Shown here in pieces: positions 1 through 5,444 of a DNA stretch of 5,444 bases. Numbering within the stretch: position 1 is the first letter of the stretch; the number at the start of each line of letters is the position of its first letter. The notes beneath the pieces were generated by a model that was not told where the DNA came from, made no database searches, and worked only from the letters and a program-made list of their open reading frames with translations. The stretch covers positions 1-5,444 of the forward strand of contig CANFQR010000123.1 of assembly GCA_947449125.1 (NCBI GenBank), written 5' to 3'. The position numbers and the translations under genes were made by a program. This stretch comes from Bacteroidota bacterium (lineage in GTDB: Bacteria; Bacteroidota; Bacteroidia; B-17B0; Aurantibacillaceae).

Positions 1-401
1 AAACAATAAGTGTTGGTTTTTTCCAAAACAACACATCACTCGGTGCACCAAGTTTGTCTCAACGTTTCACTGAAAAGTTACGTGATTTGGTATCTCAGCA
101 AACCAATCTAACACTTATAAAACAAAACGGCGATTTACAATTTGAAGGATATATTGCAGAATACAACGTCTCACCAATTGCAATTTCCGCAGATGTTGCA
201 AGTCAAAACAGAATGACTATAACCGTTAATGTTAAATACACTAACAAATTTGAATCTTCGAAAAATTTCGAGCAAAATTTTACCCGATTTCAGGATGTTT
301 CAAGCGATAAAAACATTTCAAGCATTGAACCCGAATTAGTTCAAGAAATTTACAGACAACTAACAGAAGATATTTTTAACCGAGCTTTTAATAATTGGTA
401 A
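1..401 (+). CDS. lptE: LptE-like LPS-assembly lipoprotein, C-terminal part (5' end outside window)
   Basis: In Gram-negative bacteria LptE is an outer-membrane lipoprotein that plugs the LptD barrel and helps place lipopolysaccharide in the outer leaflet. The reading frame is open from position 3 to the TAA at 399-401 and gives 132 visible residues. They begin TISVGFFQNN and continue through LSQRFTEKLRDL, QTNL, GDLQFEGYI (visible residues 43-51) and a predicted beta-rich stretch (MTITVNVKYTN), ending FNRAFNNW. This pattern matches the Bacteroidota LptE family as I remember it. The signal peptide and lipobox cysteine must lie upstream of the window. A TTG at 54-56 could be taken as a start, but similarity continues upstream of it, so it is an internal leucine codon. 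Only 1 bp separates the stop from the next ATG, which suggests translational coupling. The family call is by recognition and the LPS role is inferred. Confidence 0.82.
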   Translation, partial: TISVGFFQNNTSLGAPSLSQRFTEKLRDLVSQQTNLTLIKQNGDLQFEGYIAEYNVSPIAISADVASQNRMTITVNVKYTNKFESSKNFEQNFTRFQDVSSDKNISSIEPELVQEIYRQLTEDIFNRAFNNW

Positions 402-402
402 A

Positions 403-1386
403 ATGCAAGCCGCAGATTTATTAAGTTACATAAAAAATCCTGAGTTGCTAGACAAACAAAGCACTGCCAACTTGCAAAAACTTGCAAATGAATTCCCCTA
501 CTTTCAGGCAGCACATTTATTGTTAAGCATGTCTTCTAAAAAATGGGACGCTTCAGTTTATCAGCAAAGTCTAAAAAAAACAGCCATTGTTGTTACTAAC
601 CGCGCTCACCTTTTTAATTTAATTCAATCGATTGAAAATTTAGAAAGCCTTGTAGAAAACAAGCAACAACAAATTCAAGAAAAAGAAATTTCAGCTAATA
701 AAGATAACGAGAACTTAAATCAAGAATTAAATATATTAAAGGCTACCGAAGTTTTATCAGAAAATACCGAAGCTTTAACTGAACAAAATAATACTCTAGA
801 ATTAGAAACAAACATTACATCTTCTACAAACACCTTAAAAAGTCCTGAAGAAAACTTAGAAAAAGAAATTGAAAAGCAAATTGTGAATGCGTTTGTAGAG
901 AAAGAAATTTTAAAAACTCACGAACTACATCATCCTGAAACAACTAAAAAAAATCCAGAAAATTTTAACGACTGGCTTCTATTTTTGAAAAAAAATAATG
1001 GCGAAACCTACGAAAAAATTGAAAAGAAAGTAAACGAGAAAAAAGACAAGAATTTAAATAAGAGAAATTTATCCGATACAACAGAAAACTCCTCAAAAAT
1101 CTCATCAAAAAAAGAGAAACAAAAAGCACTAATCGATAAAATTATTGAAACAAATCCCGGACTTATTAAAAACAAAGAGGAAACTAAATTTTTTACAGCA
1201 GAAATTAAAGCTAAAGAGAGTTTAATTGATAATGAACATTTAGTTACCGAAACTTTAGCAAAAATATATGCTTTGCAAGGCAATGTAAATAAGGCAGTTA
1301 GAGCTTATGAAATATTAAGTTTGAAATTTCCACAAAAAAGTGCTTACTTTGCAACCCTAATAAATAAATTAAAAAATAACCAATAA
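403..1386 (+). CDS. Conserved Bacteroidota protein with TPR-like C-terminus (lptE-secG linker gene)
   Basis: No biochemical role is known to me. I recognise the 327-residue protein as the gene that sits between lptE and secG in many Bacteroidota. It has three parts. Residues 1-80 form a helical N-terminal domain with the conserved-looking block FPYFQAAHLLL (31-41). Residues 80-240 are a Lys/Glu/Asn/Gln-rich, probably disordered or coiled linker, in which EKEI recurs at 93, 153 and 166; a short FNDWL block (188-192) inside it looks like a conserved island. Residues 241-325 hold LIDKIIETNPGLI (243-255) and then a TPR-like helix pair, roughly 278-312 (LVTETLAKIYALQGNVNKAV, then AYEILSLKFP). There is no signal peptide or membrane segment, so it is probably cytoplasmic. 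The ATG lies 1 bp after the lptE stop with no Shine-Dalgarno sequence. A role as an adaptor in envelope biogenesis is only a guess from context. Confidence 0.8.
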   Translation: MQAADLLSYIKNPELLDKQSTANLQKLANEFPYFQAAHLLLSMSSKKWDASVYQQSLKKTAIVVTNRAHLFNLIQSIENLESLVENKQQQIQEKEISANKDNENLNQELNILKATEVLSENTEALTEQNNTLELETNITSSTNTLKSPEENLEKEIEKQIVNAFVEKEILKTHELHHPETTKKNPENFNDWLLFLKKNNGETYEKIEKKVNEKKDKNLNKRNLSDTTENSSKISSKKEKQKALIDKIIETNPGLIKNKEETKFFTAEIKAKESLIDNEHLVTETLAKIYALQGNVNKAVRAYEILSLKFPQKSAYFATLINKLKNNQ

Positions 1387-1397
1387 AAACATAACGT

Positions 1398-1748
1398 ATG
1401 ATTTTTTCAATTTTAATAATTTTAGTGTGTATTCTTCTAATCTTGGTAGTTTTGGTTCAAAACTCAAAAGGCGGTGGTATTCAAAGTCAGTTTGGTGCTG
1501 CAACCCAAATTATGGGCGTTAAACGCGGCACAGAGTTTATTGAAAAAGCTACATGGGTTTTAGCAATTGCTTTAATTCTATTAAGTGTTTTAATGGCACC
1601 AAAGAGCAGTATGACACAAACATCTGAAGATGAAAATGGCTCTGTTGCAAAAAAGAAAGCCCAAAGCGCAGTGGCTATACCTCAGCAGCAAGCAGCACCG
1701 GCAAATCAACCTGCACCAGCTAATCAACCTGCACAACCTGGCAACTAA
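1398..1748 (+). CDS. secG: Preprotein translocase subunit SecG
   Basis: SecG is the small inner-membrane subunit of SecYEG. It aids SecA-driven protein export and is usually not strictly essential. The 116 residues show the family layout: a first membrane helix at about 2-20, the cytoplasmic loop with the hallmark VLVQNSKGGGIQSQFG (18-33) and the following Gly-rich segment, then a second membrane helix at about 52-67. After that comes a 49-residue hydrophilic tail rich in Ala, Pro and Gln (from 68), ending in two copies of PANQPA (101-106 and 107-112). Such tails occur in Bacteroidota SecG, while the conserved core is only about 70 residues. The ATG is 11 bp after the preceding stop, so this is the last gene of the lptE operon, and a hairpin terminator follows 17 bp downstream. 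Identification is firm; the role of the tail is unknown. Confidence 0.95.
   Translation: MIFSILIILVCILLILVVLVQNSKGGGIQSQFGAATQIMGVKRGTEFIEKATWVLAIALILLSVLMAPKSSMTQTSEDENGSVAKKKAQSAVAIPQQQAAPANQPAPANQPAQPGN
1695..1739 (+). repeat. In-frame 18-bp tandem repeat in the secG tail
   Basis: Two 18-bp units lie head to tail at 1695-1712 and 1713-1730. They begin GCACCGGC and GCACCAGC and both end AATCAACCT; they differ at two positions, and both differences are silent. A partial third unit (GCACAACCT) runs 1731-1739. They encode the Ala-Pro-Ala-Asn-Gln-Pro units of the SecG C-terminal tail. The silent differences suggest the duplication is not brand new or that the peptide is maintained. Confidence 0.85.
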
Positions 1749-1765
1749 AAAAAATTTAACTAAAC

Positions 1766-1793
1766 AAAAGCCACCTCTTATGGTGGCTTTTTT
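1766..1793. terminator. Rho-independent terminator, probably bidirectional, between secG and the membrane-protein gene
   Basis: A perfect 10-bp stem is formed by AAAAGCCACC (1766-1775) and GGTGGCTTTT (1782-1791) around a 6-nt loop (1776-1781). On the plus strand the run of T continues to 1793, followed by ATT. On the minus strand the same hairpin ends in TTTT followed by GTTT. It lies 17 bp after the secG stop and about 30 bp beyond the stop of the convergent minus-strand gene, so it can end transcription from both sides. Termination is stronger by sequence on the plus strand. Confidence 0.88.
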
Positions 1794-1821
1794 ATTACAC
1801 TAACATTTTATTTGTTTGTAT

Positions 1822-3171
1822 TTAAATGGTATTAATTCGTTTATGACGATTAATAAAATAATCTATAATAAATAAAACAGATACAATACACAACAATTCT
1901 CTTAAAATAACCGTAAAATATAAATGCCGCTCAACTTCTAATGTATCTGCATTATACGTTATTAATACATTTATTATTATAAAAAAAACAATTAATATCG
2001 GCACAAGAAAAAATTCATCTTTGGTTTTGTAAAACAGCACAAAACAAGCCACCATTAAAACATAAAAAATAAAATTATTAAACACAGGAAAAAAATTATG
2101 TGCATTTATAAAAAAACCATTAGGTTTATTATAGTATCTATCAACATTGTAAGCGTATATTCGATTAACTTGTTCAGTTGTTTGATCACACAATAACAAA
2201 TAAGATGGATGATACATTAAAAATTTCTGAAAAACAGTTTTACCATCTGTTAATATCCATTTAAGTAACTTTGCATAAGTTGTATCCTCATAACTACGAT
2301 ATAGTTTAATCATTCCTTCATTTGTGGTAATATCTAGGCCTTTAAAATTAGTTGCTATTAATTTTTTATCAGGCATTCCTTGTTTTTCAAACCAATCTAG
2401 GTAATTGCTATTTTGTGAAACTCTTATTACTAATGAATTAAACATAGGCAAAACATTGCGTTCTCCTACCTTCATTGTATAACTTTGAAACAAAAAAACT
2501 GGTATAAAAAACACTAGCAACAACAAACTTTTAAAATTCATTTTTTTATCTAAAACTAGTTGAACTATAAAATTGAAACTAAAAAATGCTAATATAACAT
2601 AAGGCCAACTGTCTCTTGTAAAAGAGAACAACAAACTAATTATGGAGAGCGTTAAAACACTTAAAATAGACTTTTTCTTATAGTACCAAATGATAGAGGC
2701 TATCCATAAAAACATAAATGATACAGATATAAATTCCGATAGAGCGTTATTTGACCACCCTAAAATATTCCACCACGAAAAGAAAAAAAGAAGAAAAATC
2801 GAAGATATTATTTTAATAATGTAATTCTTAATACAGCTGTTGAGCATTAAAATTAAAACAACCACACTAAAAAAATAAAAATACTTCTGAAACCAAATCA
2901 TTCGATAGGTATCTGAATTTACAAACTTATACATTAACGACATGGTAAATGGGCGTGGAGAAAACCATTTTTTGGGTGCTGGAAAATAAAAATCCTTACT
3001 TAACAAACTTGATTCACTCTGAAGTCTATAATCATTTACATCCCAAAAAAATTTCCAAATCGTACCTGCCTCAGGCATTGATATAAGAAGATAGAAAAAA
3101 TAAATAAAAGCACTAATCAATATAAAATAATACGAGTTTTTAAGATTTGCTTTTAAAAAACTACTTTTCAT
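1822..3171 (-). CDS. Polytopic inner-membrane protein of unknown function, possibly GT-C-like
   Basis: I do not recognise a named gene. From the ATG at 3171-3169 the protein has 449 residues. There are about ten hydrophobic segments (near 14-31, 91-111, 118-134, 143-163, 168-184, 190-207, 214-230, 366-381, 386-405 and 421-440). An extracytoplasmic-type loop follows the first helix (about 35-90, with WDVNDY at 43-48 and SPRPFTMSLMYKF at 71-83), and a large soluble loop spans about 231-365. The acidic loop after helix 1 followed by an RP-rich entry to the next helices is reminiscent of GT-C glycosyltransferases that use lipid-linked sugars. Polar motifs FTRDSWPY (184-191) and LEVERH (411-416) lie beside membrane segments and may be functional. 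An upstream in-frame ATG at 3288 would add 39 residues that are not family-like and would use up most of the intergenic region, so I chose 3171. The gene stands alone, convergent with secG. Transferase activity is a guess. Confidence 0.72.
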   Translation of the reverse strand: MKSSFLKANLKNSYYFILISAFIYFFYLLISMPEAGTIWKFFWDVNDYRLQSESSLLSKDFYFPAPKKWFSPRPFTMSLMYKFVNSDTYRMIWFQKYFYFFSVVVLILMLNSCIKNYIIKIISSIFLLFFFSWWNILGWSNNALSEFISVSFMFLWIASIIWYYKKKSILSVLTLSIISLLFSFTRDSWPYVILAFFSFNFIVQLVLDKKMNFKSLLLLVFFIPVFLFQSYTMKVGERNVLPMFNSLVIRVSQNSNYLDWFEKQGMPDKKLIATNFKGLDITTNEGMIKLYRSYEDTTYAKLLKWILTDGKTVFQKFLMYHPSYLLLCDQTTEQVNRIYAYNVDRYYNKPNGFFINAHNFFPVFNNFIFYVLMVACFVLFYKTKDEFFLVPILIVFFIIINVLITYNADTLEVERHLYFTVILRELLCIVSVLFIIDYFINRHKRINTI

Positions 3172-3328
3172 CCTGTAAATATAGCGATTGCTGTGGTTAG
3201 TGGGTAAATAGATTTTTTCATGAACGTATTGTAGCCAAAAAATATTTATGAAACCTGCCCTGATATTAACAAACAAAAAATATGGCAATAATTAAGTAAG
3301 TCTTTTTAACTTTACGAAAAATTAGTTT
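3172..3328. promoter_or_regulatory. Divergent intergenic region between the membrane-protein gene and aspartate kinase
   Basis: These 157 bp must hold the promoters of both divergent genes. No Shine-Dalgarno sequence precedes either start; on the minus strand a CAGG directly abuts the ATG at 3171, too close to act as one. Two copies of CAAAAAATA (3236-3244 and 3274-3282) read TATTTTTTG on the minus strand. That is one base longer than the Bacteroidota -7 consensus TAnnTTTG, so they are only weak candidates for the membrane-protein promoter. I see no hairpin, riboswitch-like structure or leader peptide that would suggest lysine or threonine attenuation of the kinase gene. Confidence 0.4.
3307..3314 (+). 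promoter_or_regulatory. Candidate Bacteroidota -7 element for the aspartate kinase gene
   Basis: TAACTTTA matches the Bacteroidota primary-sigma -7 consensus TAnnTTTG at all but the last position, and it ends 14 bp before the ATG at 3329. Transcription would start only a few bases ahead of the start codon, giving a very short leader, which is plausible in this phylum. I could not find a convincing -33 TTG element at the expected distance, so this is tentative. Confidence 0.33.
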
Positions 3329-4594
3329 ATGCAGGTTTTTAAATTTGGTGGTGCATCCGTAAAAAATGCCGAATCAATCATAAATGTTGCCTCTATTTTA
3401 AAAAAAAATTCCGACACCAAAACTATTGTGGTAATTTCTGCAATGGCCAAAACCACAAACAAATTAGAGGAATTGGTAAACGCTTATTTTTATAGCGAAG
3501 GCGATGCGCAGGCAATTTTAAATGAACTTAAAAATTTTCACTTCGCCATCCTCTTACAATTAATACCGGATAAAAACAACCGTATTTATAACGACATCGA
3601 AAATATCTTTTTAGAGTTGTTATGGACAATAGAAGATGAACCAACAAATAATTACAATTATTACTATGACCAAATAGTTTCGCAAGGTGAAGTGCTGGCC
3701 ACAAAAATTGTATCGGCTTACTTAAACGAAACAGAAATAAATAATAAATGGCTAGATGCAAGAGGAATTATTCAAACAGATAATAGTTACCGCGAAGGAA
3801 AAGTAAATTATGAATTAAGTCAACATCTTGTTAAAACTGAGTTGATGCCTTTTTTTAAGTCGATAAATATTGTTATAACTCAGGGTTTTATTGGCGGCAC
3901 ATCTGAAAATTTCACCACAACATTAGGGCGTGAAGGAAGCGATTACACTGCTGCCCTCCTCGCTTATTTTTCCGATGCAGAACAAGTCTTTATATGGAAA
4001 GATGTTCCTGGTGTTTTAAATGCCGATCCTAAATATTTTAAGAACACAAAAAAAATAGATGAGTTAACTTATCACGATGCCATTGAACTTACCTATTATG
4101 GGGCTTCTGTTATTCACCCAAAAACAATAAAACCTTTACAAAATAAAAACATTCCTTTATTTGTAAAATCATTTATAAATCCGGCAGAGGAAGGAACTGT
4201 AATTAAAGACAGTAATAAACGAAGTAACGTAACTAGTTATATTTTTAAAACCAATCAGATTTTACTTTCAATACAACCCAAAGACTTTAGTTTTATTGCC
4301 GAAGATAACTTAAGCAATATTTTTACTATTCTCTCAAGAAATAATGTTCATGTTAACATGATGCAAAATTCGGCAATTAGTTTTAGTATTTGTACAGATT
4401 TTGATTCGCATAAAATAAATCCGTTAATTGAAGAGCTTCAAAAAGAATTTAAAGTTCTTTATAATAACCCTGTTCAGCTCATGACTATTCGTAATTACGA
4501 TCAAGATACAATTACAAAGTTAAGCGCAGATAAAATTATTTTAATAGAACAAAGGAGTAGAAATACGCATCAAATGGTTTTAAAAGACAATTAA
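3329..4594 (+). CDS. Aspartate kinase (monofunctional, with ACT regulatory region)
   Basis: Aspartate kinase phosphorylates L-aspartate with ATP to 4-phospho-L-aspartate, the first step towards lysine, threonine, methionine and diaminopimelate. The 421-residue protein has the amino-acid-kinase domain first: KFGGAS (5-10) for ATP/phosphate binding, SQGEVLATKI (118-127), TQGFIGG (184-190), TTTLGREGSDYTAA (196-209), WKDVPGV with NADP (223-234), and ELTYHDAIELTYYGA then VIHPKT (245-266). A C-terminal ACT region follows from about 308 (ILLSIQPKDFSFIAED) to about 380, plus a shortened second ACT half to 421. GREGSD and WKDVPGV replace the GRGGSD and TDVDG forms of many other phyla, but they are usual in Bacteroidota enzymes as I know them. 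No homoserine dehydrogenase domain is fused. The ACT part suggests end-product inhibition, but which amino acid acts cannot be read from the sequence. The gene is monocistronic here. Calling it lysC rather than thrA-like would be a guess, so no symbol is given. Confidence 0.95.
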   Translation: MQVFKFGGASVKNAESIINVASILKKNSDTKTIVVISAMAKTTNKLEELVNAYFYSEGDAQAILNELKNFHFAILLQLIPDKNNRIYNDIENIFLELLWTIEDEPTNNYNYYYDQIVSQGEVLATKIVSAYLNETEINNKWLDARGIIQTDNSYREGKVNYELSQHLVKTELMPFFKSINIVITQGFIGGTSENFTTTLGREGSDYTAALLAYFSDAEQVFIWKDVPGVLNADPKYFKNTKKIDELTYHDAIELTYYGASVIHPKTIKPLQNKNIPLFVKSFINPAEEGTVIKDSNKRSNVTSYIFKTNQILLSIQPKDFSFIAEDNLSNIFTILSRNNVHVNMMQNSAISFSICTDFDSHKINPLIEELQKEFKVLYNNPVQLMTIRNYDQDTITKLSADKIILIEQRSRNTHQMVLKDN

Positions 4595-4610
4595 TTGGGA
4601 TAATGAAAAA

Positions 4611-5249
4611 CTACATTTTATAATACACCACTTTTTTTGTTTCAAAAAACTCTTCCTTAAAAAATTTATTTAACTCATAAAATTTAGCTTTATCATAAAA
4701 TTTACCAAACTCTTGCTTCAAATCTCCGCCTTTTAAATATAAAATACCATTGGATAAATCATTAAAACTATTGTTTAAAAACTTATTTTTTACCCAATTG
4801 TAAAACACAGGAAACTCTGTAACAGCACGACTTATAATAAAATCAAATTTTTGGTCTATCTCTTCTGCCCTACTATGCACACCTTTTAAATTAGTTAATT
4901 TAAGTGAGGATGCTACTTCATTTACAACTTTAATTTTTTTTCCAATACTATCAACCAATAAAAATTCAGAATCAGGAAACATAATAGCGAGAGGTATTCC
5001 AGGAAAACCTCCACCTGTACCAACATCCATTATTTTTGTGTTTGGTTTAAACTCAATAACTTTTGCAATACCAAGTGAATGCAAAACATGACGTTCGTAT
5101 AATAAATCAATATCTTTTCTGGAAATTACATTTATCTGGTTATTCCAAAAATTATACACATCAAACAATTGTTCAAATTGAACAACTTGACTGGCTGTTA
5201 ATTGAGGGAAATAATTTGAGACAACAGAAAATGCTTTAGATATTTCCAT
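4611..5249 (-). CDS. rsmG: 16S rRNA (guanine(527)-N7)-methyltransferase RsmG (GidB)
   Basis: RsmG uses S-adenosylmethionine to methylate N7 of G527 in the 530 loop of 16S rRNA. In other bacteria its loss gives low-level streptomycin resistance. The 212 residues match the family in length and motif order: the helical N-terminal part with NVISRKDIDLLYERHVLHSL (40-59), the SAM-binding loop IMDVGTGGGFPGIPLA (73-88), the acidic end of the next strand LLVD (97-100) followed by SIGKKIKVV, HSRAEE (125-130), DFIISRAV (136-143), YLKGGDL (171-177) and the terminal KKVVYYK. Nothing appears to be missing. The ATG at 5249-5247 lies inside the end of the upstream sigma-factor gene, whose stop is 14 bp further on, so the two are probably co-transcribed and translationally coupled. 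No Shine-Dalgarno sequence is visible. The 3' end faces the aspartate kinase gene with a 16-bp gap. Confidence 0.95.
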   Translation of the reverse strand: MEISKAFSVVSNYFPQLTASQVVQFEQLFDVYNFWNNQINVISRKDIDLLYERHVLHSLGIAKVIEFKPNTKIMDVGTGGGFPGIPLAIMFPDSEFLLVDSIGKKIKVVNEVASSLKLTNLKGVHSRAEEIDQKFDFIISRAVTEFPVFYNWVKNKFLNNSFNDLSNGILYLKGGDLKQEFGKFYDKAKFYELNKFFKEEFFETKKVVYYKM

Positions 5250-5444
5250 TTTTATTTTTCAGGGCATTAAATAATAATTCGCGGGCTCTAAACAGCTGGG
5301 CTTTAATAGTTCCTATTGGAAGATTTAATTGTTTGGAAATTTCCTCATGACTCATCTCTTGAAAATAAAACAATTCAATCATCTCTTTGTATTTAGGTTT
5401 TAAATTATCAACCAAAACACGAACCAGTTCAACTTTTTGTTTAC
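5236..5444 (-). CDS. Sigma-70 family (ECF-type) sigma factor, C-terminal region 4 (5' end outside window)
   Basis: The minus strand is open from the window edge to a TAA at 5238-5236, giving 68 visible residues. They contain sigma region 4, the helix-turn-helix that binds the -35/-33 element: LKPKYKEMIELFYFQEMS (14-31), then HEEISKQLNLPIGTIKAQLF (32-51), then RARELLFNAL. The EEISKQLNLPIGTIKAQLFRAR pattern, split here around residue 51, is the classic recognition helix of ECF-type sigma factors. Regions 2 and any partner domains are off the window, so the exact ECF group cannot be set. The gene overlaps rsmG by 14 bp in a different frame. No anti-sigma gene follows on the visible side, so control of activity, if any, is encoded elsewhere or upstream. 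It is too short in the window to be listed by length alone, but the motif match is clear. Confidence 0.9.
   Translation of the reverse strand, partial: KQKVELVRVLVDNLKPKYKEMIELFYFQEMSHEEISKQLNLPIGTIKAQLFRARELLFNALKNKNGNI

Noticed and set aside
54..56. TTG as the start of the lptE-like gene
   Set aside because: The frame stays open to the window edge and the upstream residues (TISVGFFQNN) fit the family. A lipoprotein also needs a signal peptide before this point.
93..401. Possible mobile-element or defence-system content in the window
   Set aside because: No transposase, integrase, nuclease, toxin or direct/inverted terminal repeat was seen here or elsewhere in the window. All genes but one are recognisable housekeeping or conserved genes.
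1008..1283. 91-codon minus-strand open frame inside the TPR-like protein gene
   Set aside because: It is antisense to a convincing gene, and its Phe/Ser-rich product only mirrors the Lys/Glu-rich codons opposite. It has no domain and no promoter.
3400..3408. Run of nine A residues in the aspartate kinase gene as a frameshift or slippage signal
   Set aside because: The frame is intact on both sides, encoding Leu-Lys-Lys-Asn. Runs of A are frequent in this AT-rich DNA (also 573-580 and 988-995).
3528..3761. 77-codon minus-strand open frame inside the aspartate kinase gene
   Set aside because: It lies antisense to the conserved kinase domain and its product resembles nothing known.
4633..4649. 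TTTTTTG / CAAAAAA inverted repeat as a terminator for aspartate kinase
   Set aside because: The stem is nearly all A-T with a 3-nt loop, it lacks a T run after it, and it lies within the rsmG coding end (Glu-Thr-Lys-Lys), so it is best explained by codon content.

Overview
This is AT-rich DNA (roughly 30% GC by eye) from a member of the Bacteroidota, probably a flavobacterium-like or related free-living lineage. Three things point there. The plus-strand block lptE – TPR-type protein – secG is a gene order I know from that phylum. The aspartate kinase has the phylum's typical motif variants. Start codons lack clear Shine-Dalgarno sequences and sit behind AT-rich leaders. The species cannot be named from the window.

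Layout: (1) Positions 1-1748, plus strand: the 3' end of an LptE-like lipoprotein gene (LPS export), a 327-residue protein with a low-complexity linker and a TPR-like C-terminus, and secG (Sec translocon). They are separated by 1 and 11 bp and look like one operon, closed by a strong hairpin terminator at 1766-1793. (2) Positions 1822-3171, minus strand: a polytopic membrane protein of unknown function, possibly GT-C-like, convergent with secG and sharing the terminator. (3) A 157-bp divergent intergenic region. (4) Positions 3329-4594, plus strand: monofunctional aspartate kinase. (5) Positions 4611-5444, minus strand: the C-terminal end (region 4) of a sigma-70/ECF-type sigma factor, whose gene overlaps the downstream rsmG (16S rRNA m7G527 methyltransferase) by 14 bp. 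The aspartate kinase and rsmG genes converge with a 16-bp gap.

The genes are mainly housekeeping: envelope biogenesis, protein export, amino-acid biosynthesis, rRNA modification and a regulator. I see no mobile element, CRISPR array, tRNA or rRNA gene, toxin-antitoxin pair or defence cassette. The least explained item is the membrane protein at 1822-3171, which lies where many relatives carry groES-groEL. I found no convincing evidence of a new multi-gene system.
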